Shown here: positions 1 through 6,147 of the stretch, one piece after another
Layout: the number at the start of each line of letters is the position of its first letter
How positions within the stretch are numbered: the stretch's first letter is position 1
DNA from: Acidobacteriota bacterium
GTDB taxonomy: Bacteria; Acidobacteriota; UBA4820; DSQY01
Length of the DNA stretch: 12,763 bases
NCBI GenBank assembly: GCA_021814355.1
Contig: JAKAIJ010000054.1
Location: 1 to 12,763 of the forward strand
Direction: 5' to 3'
Notes under the pieces: model-generated
What the model saw: only the letters and a program-made list of their open reading frames with translations
What the model was told of the DNA's origin: nothing
Database searches by the model: none
Program-made: the position numbers and the translations under genes

Positions 1-991
1 CCTCCAGACCGACCTGAAGGCCCGGGCCAAGAAGCTCCCCGAGTACGTCTTTAAGGTCCTCGACGCCATGCCCGCCGATTCCCACCCCATGTGCATGCTT
101 GACACCGCGATCCTGGTGCTCGAGCGCGAGTCCGAGTTCCGCAAGGGCTACGACGCCGGGATGAAGAAGGACGACTACTGGAAGCCGACCCTCGAGGACT
201 CGCTGAACATCATGGCGTGGATCCCCGAGATCGCGGCCTACATCTACCGGAAGGCCTGCAAGGGCCAGGGCCGCATCGCCGCCGACCCCAGGCTCGACTG
301 GGCCGGCAACTACGCCCACATGCTCGGCATCCCCGACCCCACGGGCGAGTTCAAGAACCTCATGCGGCTCTACATGGTCCTCCACAGCGACCACGAGGGC
401 GGCAACGTCTCGGCCCACACCTGCCACTGCGTGGGCTCGGCCCTCTCGGACCCCTACTACGCCGTCTCCGCGGGGCTCAACGGCCTGGCGGGCCCCCTCC
501 ACGGCCTGGCCAACCAGGAGTGCCTGGGCTGGGTCCTCGAGACGATCAAGAAGTTCGGCGGCGCCCCCACCGAGGAGCAGCTCGCCAAGTACGCCCAGGA
601 GACCCTCGACTCGGGGAAGGTCGTTCCCGGTTACGGCCACGCGGTTCTGCGGATTACCGATCCGCGCTTCGACGCCTTCCACGCCTTCGGCGCCCGCGTC
701 TGCCCCAACGACCCTGCCTACCAGACCGTCGCCCGCGTCTTCAAGGTGGTCCCCGAGGTCCTCAAGCAGGTCCAGAAGATCAAGGACCCGTGGCCGAACG
801 TGGACGCCGCCTCGGGGTGCCTGCTCTACCACTTCGGCCTGAAGGAGTTCAACTACTACACGGTGCTCTTCTCCGTGAGCCGCGTCCTGGGCATGTGCTC
901 GCAGCTCGTCATGTCCCGCGGCTGGGGCGAGCCTATCGAACGCCCCAAGTCCATGCCGACGACTTGGTTCAAGGGCCAGGCGAAGAAGTAA
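1..991 (+). CDS. gltA: Citrate synthase, eukaryote-like type (5' end outside window)
   Basis: Condenses acetyl-CoA and oxaloacetate to citrate, the entry step of the TCA cycle, in the cytoplasm. The reading frame is open from base 2, so 329 C-terminal residues are visible; mitochondrial-type enzymes have about 430-465, so roughly 100-130 N-terminal residues lie outside. All three catalytic residues of the family are present: the His of GPLHGLANQE (codon 500-502), the His of PGYGHAVLR (codon 638-640) and the Asp of NVDAASG (codon 803-805). The stretches HSDHEGGNVSAHT and ERPKSM match mitochondrial citrate synthases much more closely than the usual bacterial hexameric GltA. Eukaryote-like citrate synthases are known in Geobacteraceae, so this need not be a recent transfer. 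A strong terminator follows 26 bp after the stop. The enzyme assignment is very secure; the gene symbol is the generic one. Confidence 0.96.
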   Translation, partial: LQTDLKARAKKLPEYVFKVLDAMPADSHPMCMLDTAILVLERESEFRKGYDAGMKKDDYWKPTLEDSLNIMAWIPEIAAYIYRKACKGQGRIAADPRLDWAGNYAHMLGIPDPTGEFKNLMRLYMVLHSDHEGGNVSAHTCHCVGSALSDPYYAVSAGLNGLAGPLHGLANQECLGWVLETIKKFGGAPTEEQLAKYAQETLDSGKVVPGYGHAVLRITDPRFDAFHAFGARVCPNDPAYQTVARVFKVVPEVLKQVQKIKDPWPNVDAASGCLLYHFGLKEFNYYTVLFSVSRVLGMCSQLVMSRGWGEPIERPKSMPTTWFKGQAKK

Positions 992-1017
992 CTCCTTCTC
1001 ATTTCTGCTTGCTCCAA

Positions 1018-1048
1018 GGCGGGGCCTTCGGGCTCCGCCTCTGTTTTT
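1018..1048 (+). terminator. Intrinsic terminator of the citrate synthase gene
   Basis: A 9-bp stem (1018-1026 with 1031-1039, one G-T wobble) closes a TTCG tetraloop and is followed by a T-rich tract ending in five T's (1044-1048). It begins 26 bp after the citrate synthase stop, so citrate synthase and the downstream acyl-CoA dehydrogenase are probably separate transcription units. Confidence 0.88.
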
Positions 1049-1095
1049 CCGCGGGCTCCGTTGCCGTGTGCGCGGGCGTGCTGCGACGCCGACTC

Positions 1096-1125
1096 TTTCC
1101 GCCCCTGGGGGAACTGTGCCAGAAT
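1096..1125 (+). promoter_or_regulatory. Weak candidate promoter for the acyl-CoA dehydrogenase gene
   Basis: CAGAAT at 1120-1125 is preceded by TG one base upstream (extended -10 pattern). A poor -35, TTTCCG at 1096-1101, lies 18 bp away. A promoter is expected here because a strong terminator lies just upstream. The match is modest and GC-rich sequence gives many such hits. Confidence 0.3.
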
Positions 1126-1192
1126 CCGTTCCTTGGCTTGGAACGCCCCCGCTCGCCGGGGACGAGGGGACGCTCTTTTTCGGAGGGGATCC

Positions 1193-3034
1193 ATGCATCC
1201 GTACCGCGCCGATCTTCGCGACGTGAAGTTCAACCTCCTCGAGTGGCTCGACCTTGGGGCCCTGCTCCGGTCCGACCGCTACAAGGATTTCGGCCCAGAC
1301 GACCTGGAGACCGTCCTGGAGGAGGCCCTCAAGGTCTGCAAGGGCAGCGTCTCCGCCTGCAACGAGGCGGGCGACCGAGTCGGCGCCATCTGGGCCGCCG
1401 GAAAGGTCTCCACGGCCCCCGGTTTCGACAAGGCTTACCGGGACCTCGCCGAGAACGGGTGGATCAGCCCCACCGTGAACCCCGAGTTCGGCGGCATGGG
1501 CCTTCCGGAGTCGGCGGGGTCGGGCATCAGCGAGTTCATCATGGGGGCCAACACGGCCCTGAGCCTCACGGTCCTTCTGACCCGGGGTGCCGCCCACCTC
1601 ATCGAGAGTTTCGGCAGCGACGCGCTCAAGGCGACCTACTGCGAGAAGATGTACACCGGCATCTGGACGGGGACCATGTGCCTTACCGAGCCCCAAGCGG
1701 GCTCGGACCTGGGCGACATCAAGACCAGGGCGGTGAAGCAGCCGGACGGGAGCTACAAGCTCTCGGGCGAGAAGATCTTCATCACCAGCGGCGACCACGA
1801 CCTCACCCCGAACATCATCCACGCGGTCCTCGCCCGCACCCCCGAGGCGCCCCAGGGGCCCAAGGGACTTTCGCTCTTCGTCGTGCCCAAGCACCTCGTG
1901 AACCCGGACGGGAGCGTGGGCGCCTTCAACGACGTGAAGTGCGCCAACATCGAGCACAAGATGGGCATCCACGGCTCCCCCACGTGCAGCCTGGTGTTCG
2001 GCTCGGAGGACCACTGCCGCGGCTGGCTGCTGGGCCGCGAGCGCGCCGGGCTCCTGCTCATGTTCCAGATGATGAACGCCGCACGCTACGAGGTGGGGCT
2101 TCAGGGACTCGCCATCGCCTCCGCCGCCCATCAGGCGGCCCTCGCCTACGCGAAGGATCGGCTCCAGGGGCGCGGCGCCGCCAACCGCGAGCCCTCCACC
2201 CCGCAGATCCCCATCGTCCAGCACCCCGACGTACGGCGCTCCCTCCTCCTGCAATCGGCCTACGTCCAGGCCATGCGCGCCCTCGTCTCCTACACGGGTT
2301 GGTGCATGGACATGGCCCACGTGACCGGCGGGGCCGACCACGACCTCCACCAGGGCACGGTGGAACTGCTCACCCCCATCTGCAAGGCCTGGTGCTCGGA
2401 CCGGGGCCTCGACGTGGCCAACGCCGCCATGCAGTGCTTCGGCGGCTACGGCTACACCGCCGAGTACCCCGCCGAGCAGTACCTGCGCGACGTGAAGATC
2501 GCCGCCATCTACGAGGGGACCAACGGGATCCAGTCCCTTGACCTGGTGGGCCGCAAGTTCAAGCTCCAGAGCGGCGAGCCGGTGAAGCGCCTGCTCGGGG
2601 CCGTGGACCGGACCGCCCGGGAGCTCGCGGACCACGCCGTCCTCGCCCCCGCGGCCGAGCTGCTCGGCCGCGCCGCGAAGGAGGTCTCGGAGACGGCCCT
2701 CGGCCTGGCGTCCCAGGAGAACGCGCAGCTCCTCATGCTGCTGAACGCCGTCCCCGTCCTCGACTGCTTCGGCGACCTCCTCGGCGGCCACTTCCTGCTC
2801 CAGCAGGCGGCGCTGGCCGACGCGAAGCTCTCCGCCCTGCTGCAAGAGCGCAAGGTGGCGCCCTCCGACGAGGCGGCCCGGACGGCGTTTCTCGCTGACA
2901 GCGAGGAGGCGCGCTTCTTCCACAACAAGGTCCAGGCTGCCCTCTTCTACGCCCACCGCGTGCTCCCCAACATCCACGCCCGCACCGTCGCCCTCCGGGC
3001 GGGGGAGACGAGCGCAATGAAGGCGGTGTTCTAG
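1193..3034 (+). CDS. Acyl-CoA dehydrogenase, long form with C-terminal extension
   Basis: FAD-dependent flavoenzyme that introduces a trans-2 double bond into an acyl-CoA and passes electrons to electron-transfer flavoprotein. The 613-residue product is much longer than classical 380-residue members. It has an N-terminal cap segment, the flavin-binding stretch LTEPQAGSDLGDIKTRA (about 164-180), SGEKIFITSGDHD, the GGYGYTAEYPAEQYLRD segment (about 418-433), and IYEGTNGIQ with the likely catalytic base Glu441. About 150 further residues follow, as in the family that includes 3-methylmercaptopropionyl-CoA dehydrogenase (DmdC-like). The ATG at 1193 is chosen because GGAGGGG sits just upstream and the earlier in-frame stretch is not protein-like. 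Substrate cannot be read from the sequence: general fatty acyl-CoA, an aromatic or branched acyl-CoA, or a sulfur compound are all possible. Family assignment is secure. Confidence 0.95.
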   Translation: MHPYRADLRDVKFNLLEWLDLGALLRSDRYKDFGPDDLETVLEEALKVCKGSVSACNEAGDRVGAIWAAGKVSTAPGFDKAYRDLAENGWISPTVNPEFGGMGLPESAGSGISEFIMGANTALSLTVLLTRGAAHLIESFGSDALKATYCEKMYTGIWTGTMCLTEPQAGSDLGDIKTRAVKQPDGSYKLSGEKIFITSGDHDLTPNIIHAVLARTPEAPQGPKGLSLFVVPKHLVNPDGSVGAFNDVKCANIEHKMGIHGSPTCSLVFGSEDHCRGWLLGRERAGLLLMFQMMNAARYEVGLQGLAIASAAHQAALAYAKDRLQGRGAANREPSTPQIPIVQHPDVRRSLLLQSAYVQAMRALVSYTGWCMDMAHVTGGADHDLHQGTVELLTPICKAWCSDRGLDVANAAMQCFGGYGYTAEYPAEQYLRDVKIAAIYEGTNGIQSLDLVGRKFKLQSGEPVKRLLGAVDRTARELADHAVLAPAAELLGRAAKEVSETALGLASQENAQLLMLLNAVPVLDCFGDLLGGHFLLQQAALADAKLSALLQERKVAPSDEAARTAFLADSEEARFFHNKVQAALFYAHRVLPNIHARTVALRAGETSAMKAVF

Positions 3035-3107
3035 CCCGGACTTTTCACCAGGCTCGCGCAACCGGCGGAGGCACGTGGAGAAGGCTCCGGGCATCGCCCG
3101 GAAAAGG

Positions 3108-3133
3108 GAGACGCGGCCTTACGGCCGCGTCTC
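3108..3133. terminator. Hairpin terminator between convergent acyl-CoA dehydrogenase and nadA
   Basis: A perfect 11-bp stem (3108-3118 with 3123-3133) around a TTAC loop lies in the 127-bp gap between two convergent genes. On the minus strand it is followed two bases later by TTTT (plus-strand AAAA at 3102-3105), so it is a good intrinsic terminator for nadA. On the plus strand only a weak TTCCC follows, so it may work less well for the dehydrogenase transcript. A second, smaller hairpin lies at 3086-3102. Confidence 0.8.
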
Positions 3134-3161
3134 TTCCCGTCCGGCGGAACGCCCGGAAAAC

Positions 3162-4121
3162 TTAGCAGATGGAGATCATCCGCTCGATGGGCAGGCGGGC
3201 CCTCTCGGCCACCTCCGGCGCCACCTTCACCTCGTAGATCTCCTCCTCGAGGCTCCGCAGGAGCTTCTCGAGGGTGATCATCTTCATGTACTTGCACTCC
3301 ATCTCGTCGCTCACGGGCACGAAGGTCTTGCCCGGGGCGAGTTTCTTCATCCGGTGGAGGATGCCGGTCTCGGTGGCCACCACGAACTCGCTCTCCGGCG
3401 AAGCGGCGACGTGGCGCACCATCCCCTCCGTGGAGAGGATGTGGGCCTTCTCCGGCCGCACGTCCCGGTCCTTCACGTAGACCATGCAGGAGGTGACGCA
3501 GCCGCACTCGGGGTGGATGAGAAAGTCGGCCTCCGGGTGGGCGGAGCGGGCCCGCTCGATGTCCTCGGGGCGCACCGCGGCGTGGACGTGGCACTCCCCC
3601 GCCCAGAGGTGGAGGTTCTTCCGGCCCGTGGTGCGGGAGACGAAGGCGCCTAGGAACATGTCGGGGCCGAAGAGGATCTCCCTCTCGGCGGGGATGGACT
3701 CCACCACCTTCACCGCGTTGGAGGAGGTGCAGCAGTAGTCGGAGAGGGCCTTCACCGCCGCGCTGGTGTTGACGTAGGTCACGACCGCCGCCCCCGGGTA
3801 CTTCTCCTTCCAGGCCCGGAGCTGGGCCTCGGTGAGGGTGTCGCTCAGCGAGCAGCCCGCCTCCAGGTCGGGCAGAAGGACCTTCTTGGAGGGCGCCAGG
3901 ATGGAGGCGGTCTCGGCCATGAAATGGACCCCGCAGAAGACGATGAGGTCGGCCCGGGACCGCGCCGCCTCCTGCGAGAGCCCCAGGGAGTCGCCCACGA
4001 AGTCGGCCGCGTCCTGGACCTCGCCGACCTGGTAGTTGTGGGCCAGGATGACGGCGTTCTTGCGGGCCGCCAGCTCGCGGATTCTCGCCGTAAGGGTCTG
4101 GACCTCGGCCGCCACGGCCAT
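3162..4121 (-). CDS. nadA: Quinolinate synthase NadA
   Basis: [4Fe-4S] enzyme that condenses iminoaspartate with dihydroxyacetone phosphate to quinolinate in de novo NAD synthesis. Hallmarks: AHNYQVGEVQDAADFVGDSL near the N-terminus, GVHFMAETA, the first cluster Cys in LEAGCS (Cys90), YVNTSAAVKA, TSSNAV, HPECGC (Cys206/Cys208), VATETGILHRM and the last cluster Cys in ECKYMK (Cys276). With the ATG at 4121 (GGGAGGAG just upstream) it has 319 residues, within the family range. A GTG at 4163 with GGGAGGG eight bases upstream would add 14 residues and is a real alternative. It stands alone between a convergent and a divergent gene, with no nadB or nadC adjacent. Extra cysteines near the second ligand (CGCVTSC) match the longer-motif NadA subgroup as I remember it. 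Confidence 0.95.
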   Translation of the reverse strand: MAVAAEVQTLTARIRELAARKNAVILAHNYQVGEVQDAADFVGDSLGLSQEAARSRADLIVFCGVHFMAETASILAPSKKVLLPDLEAGCSLSDTLTEAQLRAWKEKYPGAAVVTYVNTSAAVKALSDYCCTSSNAVKVVESIPAEREILFGPDMFLGAFVSRTTGRKNLHLWAGECHVHAAVRPEDIERARSAHPEADFLIHPECGCVTSCMVYVKDRDVRPEKAHILSTEGMVRHVAASPESEFVVATETGILHRMKKLAPGKTFVPVSDEMECKYMKMITLEKLLRSLEEEIYEVKVAPEVAERARLPIERMISIC

Positions 4122-4208
4122 GCGCTCCTCCCGCCGGACCTGTCCGGCCTCCTCGCTCTTCACTATATAACCCTCCCGTGGCCGGTTCCATAGCGTAACT
4201 CCACCCGA

Positions 4209-4242
4209 AATTCCGCGATGGAAAGGGCTGTATTGCGGAATT
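4209..4242. promoter_or_regulatory. 8-bp inverted repeat between divergent nadA and membrane-protein genes
   Basis: Perfect inverted repeat: AATTCCGC at 4209-4216 and GCGGAATT at 4235-4242, separated by 18 bp. It lies 46-79 bp upstream of the possible nadA GTG and just upstream of the candidate -35 (4254) of the rightward gene. The AT-containing arms stand out in this GC-rich region. It could be an operator of either gene; no regulator is identifiable here. Confidence 0.4.
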
Positions 4243-4253
4243 GGGGCCCCGCC

Positions 4254-4282
4254 TTGTCCACGCCGGGCGCGCGTGGTACGCT
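4254..4282 (+). promoter_or_regulatory. Candidate sigma70 promoter, extended -10, for the membrane-protein gene
   Basis: TTGTCC (4254-4259), a 17-bp spacer, then TACGCT (4277-4282) preceded by TGG, giving the TGn extended -10 pattern. Predicted transcript start is near 4289, about 20 bases before the ATG at 4309, leaving room for the GGGAGGGAG ribosome binding site. Confidence 0.55.
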
Positions 4283-4308
4283 GGCCTCCGCAAACGGGAG
4301 GGAGTCTC

Positions 4309-5064
4309 ATGAAAACCTGGGCGAAAATCGCCGTGGGGTGTCTGATCGTACTGGTGGTCCTGTGCCTCGTGTTGGCCGGCACCTTCATCTTCGCGGGCGC
4401 CTGGCTGAAGAGCAAGCTCGGGGGGCTCTTCGGCGGCGCCTACGACACCGGCAAGAACATCGCGGCCATCCAGAAGCTCAACGAGCAGTATCCGTTCCGC
4501 GAGCCTGCCGACGGCGGCCTCCGCGAGGACCGCTTGCAGGCGTTCCTGGCGGTCAACCAGCAGGTGAAGACGGTGGCCGGCCCGCTGAAGGCGGATCTCG
4601 AGAGCAAGGGCGGCGAGAAGCCGGGCATGGAGGAGGTCAAGAAGGCCGCGGCGGCGACGGCGGCCATCACCGGGGCCCTCAAGACGGGCCTCGAGGCGGC
4701 CAAGATGAGCCCCGCCGAATACCGCTGGATCGCCGCCACCGCCTACGAGGCGCTGGAGTCGGCGGGAGGCGCCGTTTCGGGCGGGGACCTCCAGGGGCAG
4801 GAGGGACTCCAGGCCATGGCCCAGGCTAGCATCGAGGTCCTCCAGTCCCAGCTCAACGACCCGAGCCTGACGGCGGAACAGCGCCAGGCCCTCGAGCAGC
4901 AGATCGCCGAAATCCAGGCCCAGTCGGGTCAGGCTCCCACCGGACAACCCACGGGCAATGCGGCCCTCGTCGAGCAGTACAGGTCCCAGCTGGAGGCGAC
5001 GGACGTGCGGGGCGTGGTGGAGATGGGGCTCCCCGGTGCGGAGGCTACGCCCCACGGGAGCTGA
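4309..5064 (+). CDS. Uncharacterised single-pass membrane protein with helical periplasmic part
   Basis: I do not recognise a characterised family. The 251-residue product starts at ATG 4309, 7 bases after the core of GGGAGGGAG. Residues about 7-30 form one strongly hydrophobic helix preceded by a short positive end (MKTWAK), so it is a signal anchor or uncleaved signal; the Cys residues inside it do not form a typical lipobox. After a Gly-rich turn (LGGLFGGAYDTG), residues about 50-160 are predicted helical with two conspicuous stretches, LREDRLQAFLAVNQQV (71-86) and MSPAEYRWIAATAYEALE (133-150). Residues about 165-205 are Gln/Glu/Ala-rich with coiled-coil character, followed by a Gly/Pro/Thr-rich linker and a short conserved-looking tail. 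It is monocistronic, with its own promoter and a hairpin after it. It could be an envelope scaffold or chaperone-like protein, but no function can be assigned. Confidence 0.82.
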   Translation: MKTWAKIAVGCLIVLVVLCLVLAGTFIFAGAWLKSKLGGLFGGAYDTGKNIAAIQKLNEQYPFREPADGGLREDRLQAFLAVNQQVKTVAGPLKADLESKGGEKPGMEEVKKAAAATAAITGALKTGLEAAKMSPAEYRWIAATAYEALESAGGAVSGGDLQGQEGLQAMAQASIEVLQSQLNDPSLTAEQRQALEQQIAEIQAQSGQAPTGQPTGNAALVEQYRSQLEATDVRGVVEMGLPGAEATPHGS

Positions 5065-5097
5065 CCGGTTTTTCCCACTTCCCAGCGCGAAAGCGAA

Positions 5098-5124
5098 GCG
5101 GCGGGAGGCCAAGCCTCCCGCCGC
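5098..5124. terminator. Hairpin between the convergent membrane-protein gene and rpsT
   Basis: A perfect 12-bp GC-rich stem (5098-5109 with 5113-5124) around a CAA loop lies between two convergent stop codons (5064 and 5146). Neither side has a perfect T-run: minus strand TTCGCTTTC, plus strand GGTCGTTTC. Its position and stem strength make it the likely shared, bidirectional terminator. Confidence 0.75.
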
Positions 5125-5145
5125 GGTCGTTTCGGGGAGCGCGCG

Positions 5146-5415
5146 CTACTTCTCCTGGAGCGTGGAGAGGACGGTCGTGAGGCGGGACTTGTAGCGGGCG
5201 GCGGCGTTGGCGTGAATGACGCCCTTCTTGCGGGTGGTGTCAATGACGGCGTAGACCGACGGGAGGAGGGTGCGCGCCTCCTCGGCCTTTTTCTCGGCCA
5301 CCAGGGCGCGGAACTTCTTGATGACCGTGCGCATCTGGCCCACGGCCGCCCGGTTGCGCAGGCGCCGCTTCTCGGTCTGCCTCACTCTCTTCAAAGCCGA
5401 ACTGTGGTTAGCCAA
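5146..5415 (-). CDS. rpsT: Small ribosomal subunit protein S20 (bS20), TTG start
   Basis: Binds 16S rRNA during 30S assembly. The 89-residue product is the usual S20 length, highly basic and helical: ANHSSALKRVRQTEKRRLRNR at the N-terminus, RKKGVIHANAAARYKSRL near the C-terminus. The start is TTG at 5415, because S20 proteins begin MANHxSA and GGAGGAG lies immediately upstream. A second in-frame TTG four codons earlier overlaps that ribosome binding site and cannot be the true start. The consensus promoter upstream gives a leader of about 20 bases. S20 is commonly a lone gene, as here, and use of a weak start codon is also known for E. coli rpsT, where it takes part in autoregulation; whether that applies here is inference. 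Confidence 0.96.
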   Translation of the reverse strand: MANHSSALKRVRQTEKRRLRNRAAVGQMRTVIKKFRALVAEKKAEEARTLLPSVYAVIDTTRKKGVIHANAAARYKSRLTTVLSTLQEK

Positions 5416-5441
5416 GGACTCCTCCAAGAAGATAAAGGTGA

Positions 5442-5470
5442 ATGATACACGCCGACGCGGGGCTTGTCAA
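5442..5470 (-). promoter_or_regulatory. Consensus sigma70 promoter of rpsT
   Basis: On the minus strand TTGACA (5470-5465) is a perfect -35, followed by a 17-bp spacer and TATCAT (5447-5442) as -10. The expected start is near 5435, about 20 bases before the TTG start codon. This is the best promoter in the window and fits a highly expressed ribosomal protein gene. Confidence 0.85.
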
Positions 5471-5496
5471 GGGGGAAACCCCGTAACCCTTTTCCG

Positions 5497-5505
5497 TGCT
5501 ACACT
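5497..5505 (+). promoter_or_regulatory. Candidate extended -10 promoter of the FKBP gene
   Basis: TGCTACACT gives an extended -10 (TGn + TACACT at 5500-5505) without a recognisable -35. It is about 50 bp upstream of the FKBP start, divergent to the rpsT promoter. It resembles TGGTACGCT upstream of the 4309 gene. Confidence 0.45.
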
Positions 5506-5554
5506 TGAGCGGCCGACGGAGGGAGAGCCCCGCCGTCCGACCCCGGAGGAGCCC

Positions 5555-6046
5555 ATGAACCGACCCGCCCACCTCGCGACCCTGGCGCTCGCCGCCGCCG
5601 TCCTGGCCCAAACCGTCCTCCCCGCCGCCACGCCGAAACCTGCGCCGAAGGACGCCCCGGCCAAGACGGCGCCGGCCAAGCCGCAGGAGAAGCCCGCCGC
5701 GGAGAGCTGGATCAAGACCGCCTCGGGGCTCGAATACATCGAGCAGAAGGTGGGGACCGGCGCCCTTGCCGAGGCGGGGAAGACGGTCCTGGTCCACTAC
5801 ACCGGCTGGCTTCTGAACGGCGCGAAGTTCGACAGCTCCCTGGACCGCGGCGTGCCTCTCCAGTTCCAATTGGGGGCGGGCCAGGTCATCCGCGGCTGGG
5901 ACGAGGGGATCGCCGGCATGAAGGTCGGCGGCAAGCGCAAGCTCCGCATCCCGCCCCAACTGGCCTACGGAGACAGCGGCGCGGGCGGCGTGATCCCGCC
6001 CGGCGCCACCCTCCTCTTCGACGTCGAACTCGTGGGGGTCCGCTGA
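5555..6046 (+). CDS. Exported FKBP-type peptidyl-prolyl cis-trans isomerase
   Basis: Catalyses cis-trans isomerisation of Xaa-Pro bonds and probably helps proteins fold outside the cytoplasm. The 163-residue product has a signal peptide (about residues 1-25, ending LPAA), a Pro/Ala/Lys-rich linker (about 26-50) and one complete FKBP domain (about 56-163). Residues equivalent to the FKBP12 binding pocket are present: Tyr82 in VHYTGWL, Phe92-Asp93 in KFDSS, Val111-Ile112 and Trp115 in QVIRGWDEGI, Tyr138 in LAYGD and Phe155 in LLFDVEL, so it should be active. The ATG at 5555 is supported by GGAGGAG three bases upstream and by the signal peptide. It is a single-gene unit convergent with mqnC. Whether it is released or stays in the envelope is not visible; there is no lipobox. 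Confidence 0.95.
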   Translation: MNRPAHLATLALAAAVLAQTVLPAATPKPAPKDAPAKTAPAKPQEKPAAESWIKTASGLEYIEQKVGTGALAEAGKTVLVHYTGWLLNGAKFDSSLDRGVPLQFQLGAGQVIRGWDEGIAGMKVGGKRKLRIPPQLAYGDSGAGGVIPPGATLLFDVELVGVR

Positions 6047-6147
6047 ATCTTCCGCACGGAGCCGGTCCTTCTTGCACGGATTCGCCGACGGAGACGGCCG
6101 GGGGCCCCGGGAAGGCCGGGAGGCGCATCTCACGCGCGCGAGGCGGG
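6047..6147. other. Short gap between convergent FKBP and mqnC genes, no clear terminator
   Basis: This 101-bp gap holds GC-rich self-complementary runs around 6099-6116 but no stem followed by a T-run on either strand. Termination of the long minus-strand operon may be Rho-dependent or lie inside the FKBP gene. Confidence 0.4.

Noticed and set aside
1136..1156. Possible sigma54-like site (TTGGAACG) upstream of the acyl-CoA dehydrogenase
   Set aside because: The -12 GC is not at the required spacing from the -24 GG.
1146..1175. CCCCG/CGGGG inverted repeat in the dehydrogenase leader as a riboswitch or attenuator
   Set aside because: Only a 5-bp stem, expected by chance in such GC-rich sequence, with no alternative pairing or T-run.
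217..2541. A 774-codon open frame on the plus strand covering the citrate synthase end and the dehydrogenase
   Set aside because: It is a shadow frame in GC-rich DNA: Arg/Pro/Gly-rich low-complexity translation, and it crosses a strong terminator and two well-supported genes in another frame.
3031..5112. A 693-codon minus-strand open frame over nadA and the membrane-protein gene
   Set aside because: Its translation is biased and unlike any family, while nadA in a different frame and the 4309 gene on the other strand have clear starts and motifs; shadow frame.
6080..6147. GC-rich palindromic runs after mqnC as an intrinsic terminator
   Set aside because: Stems are short with awkward loops and there is no T-tract on the minus strand.
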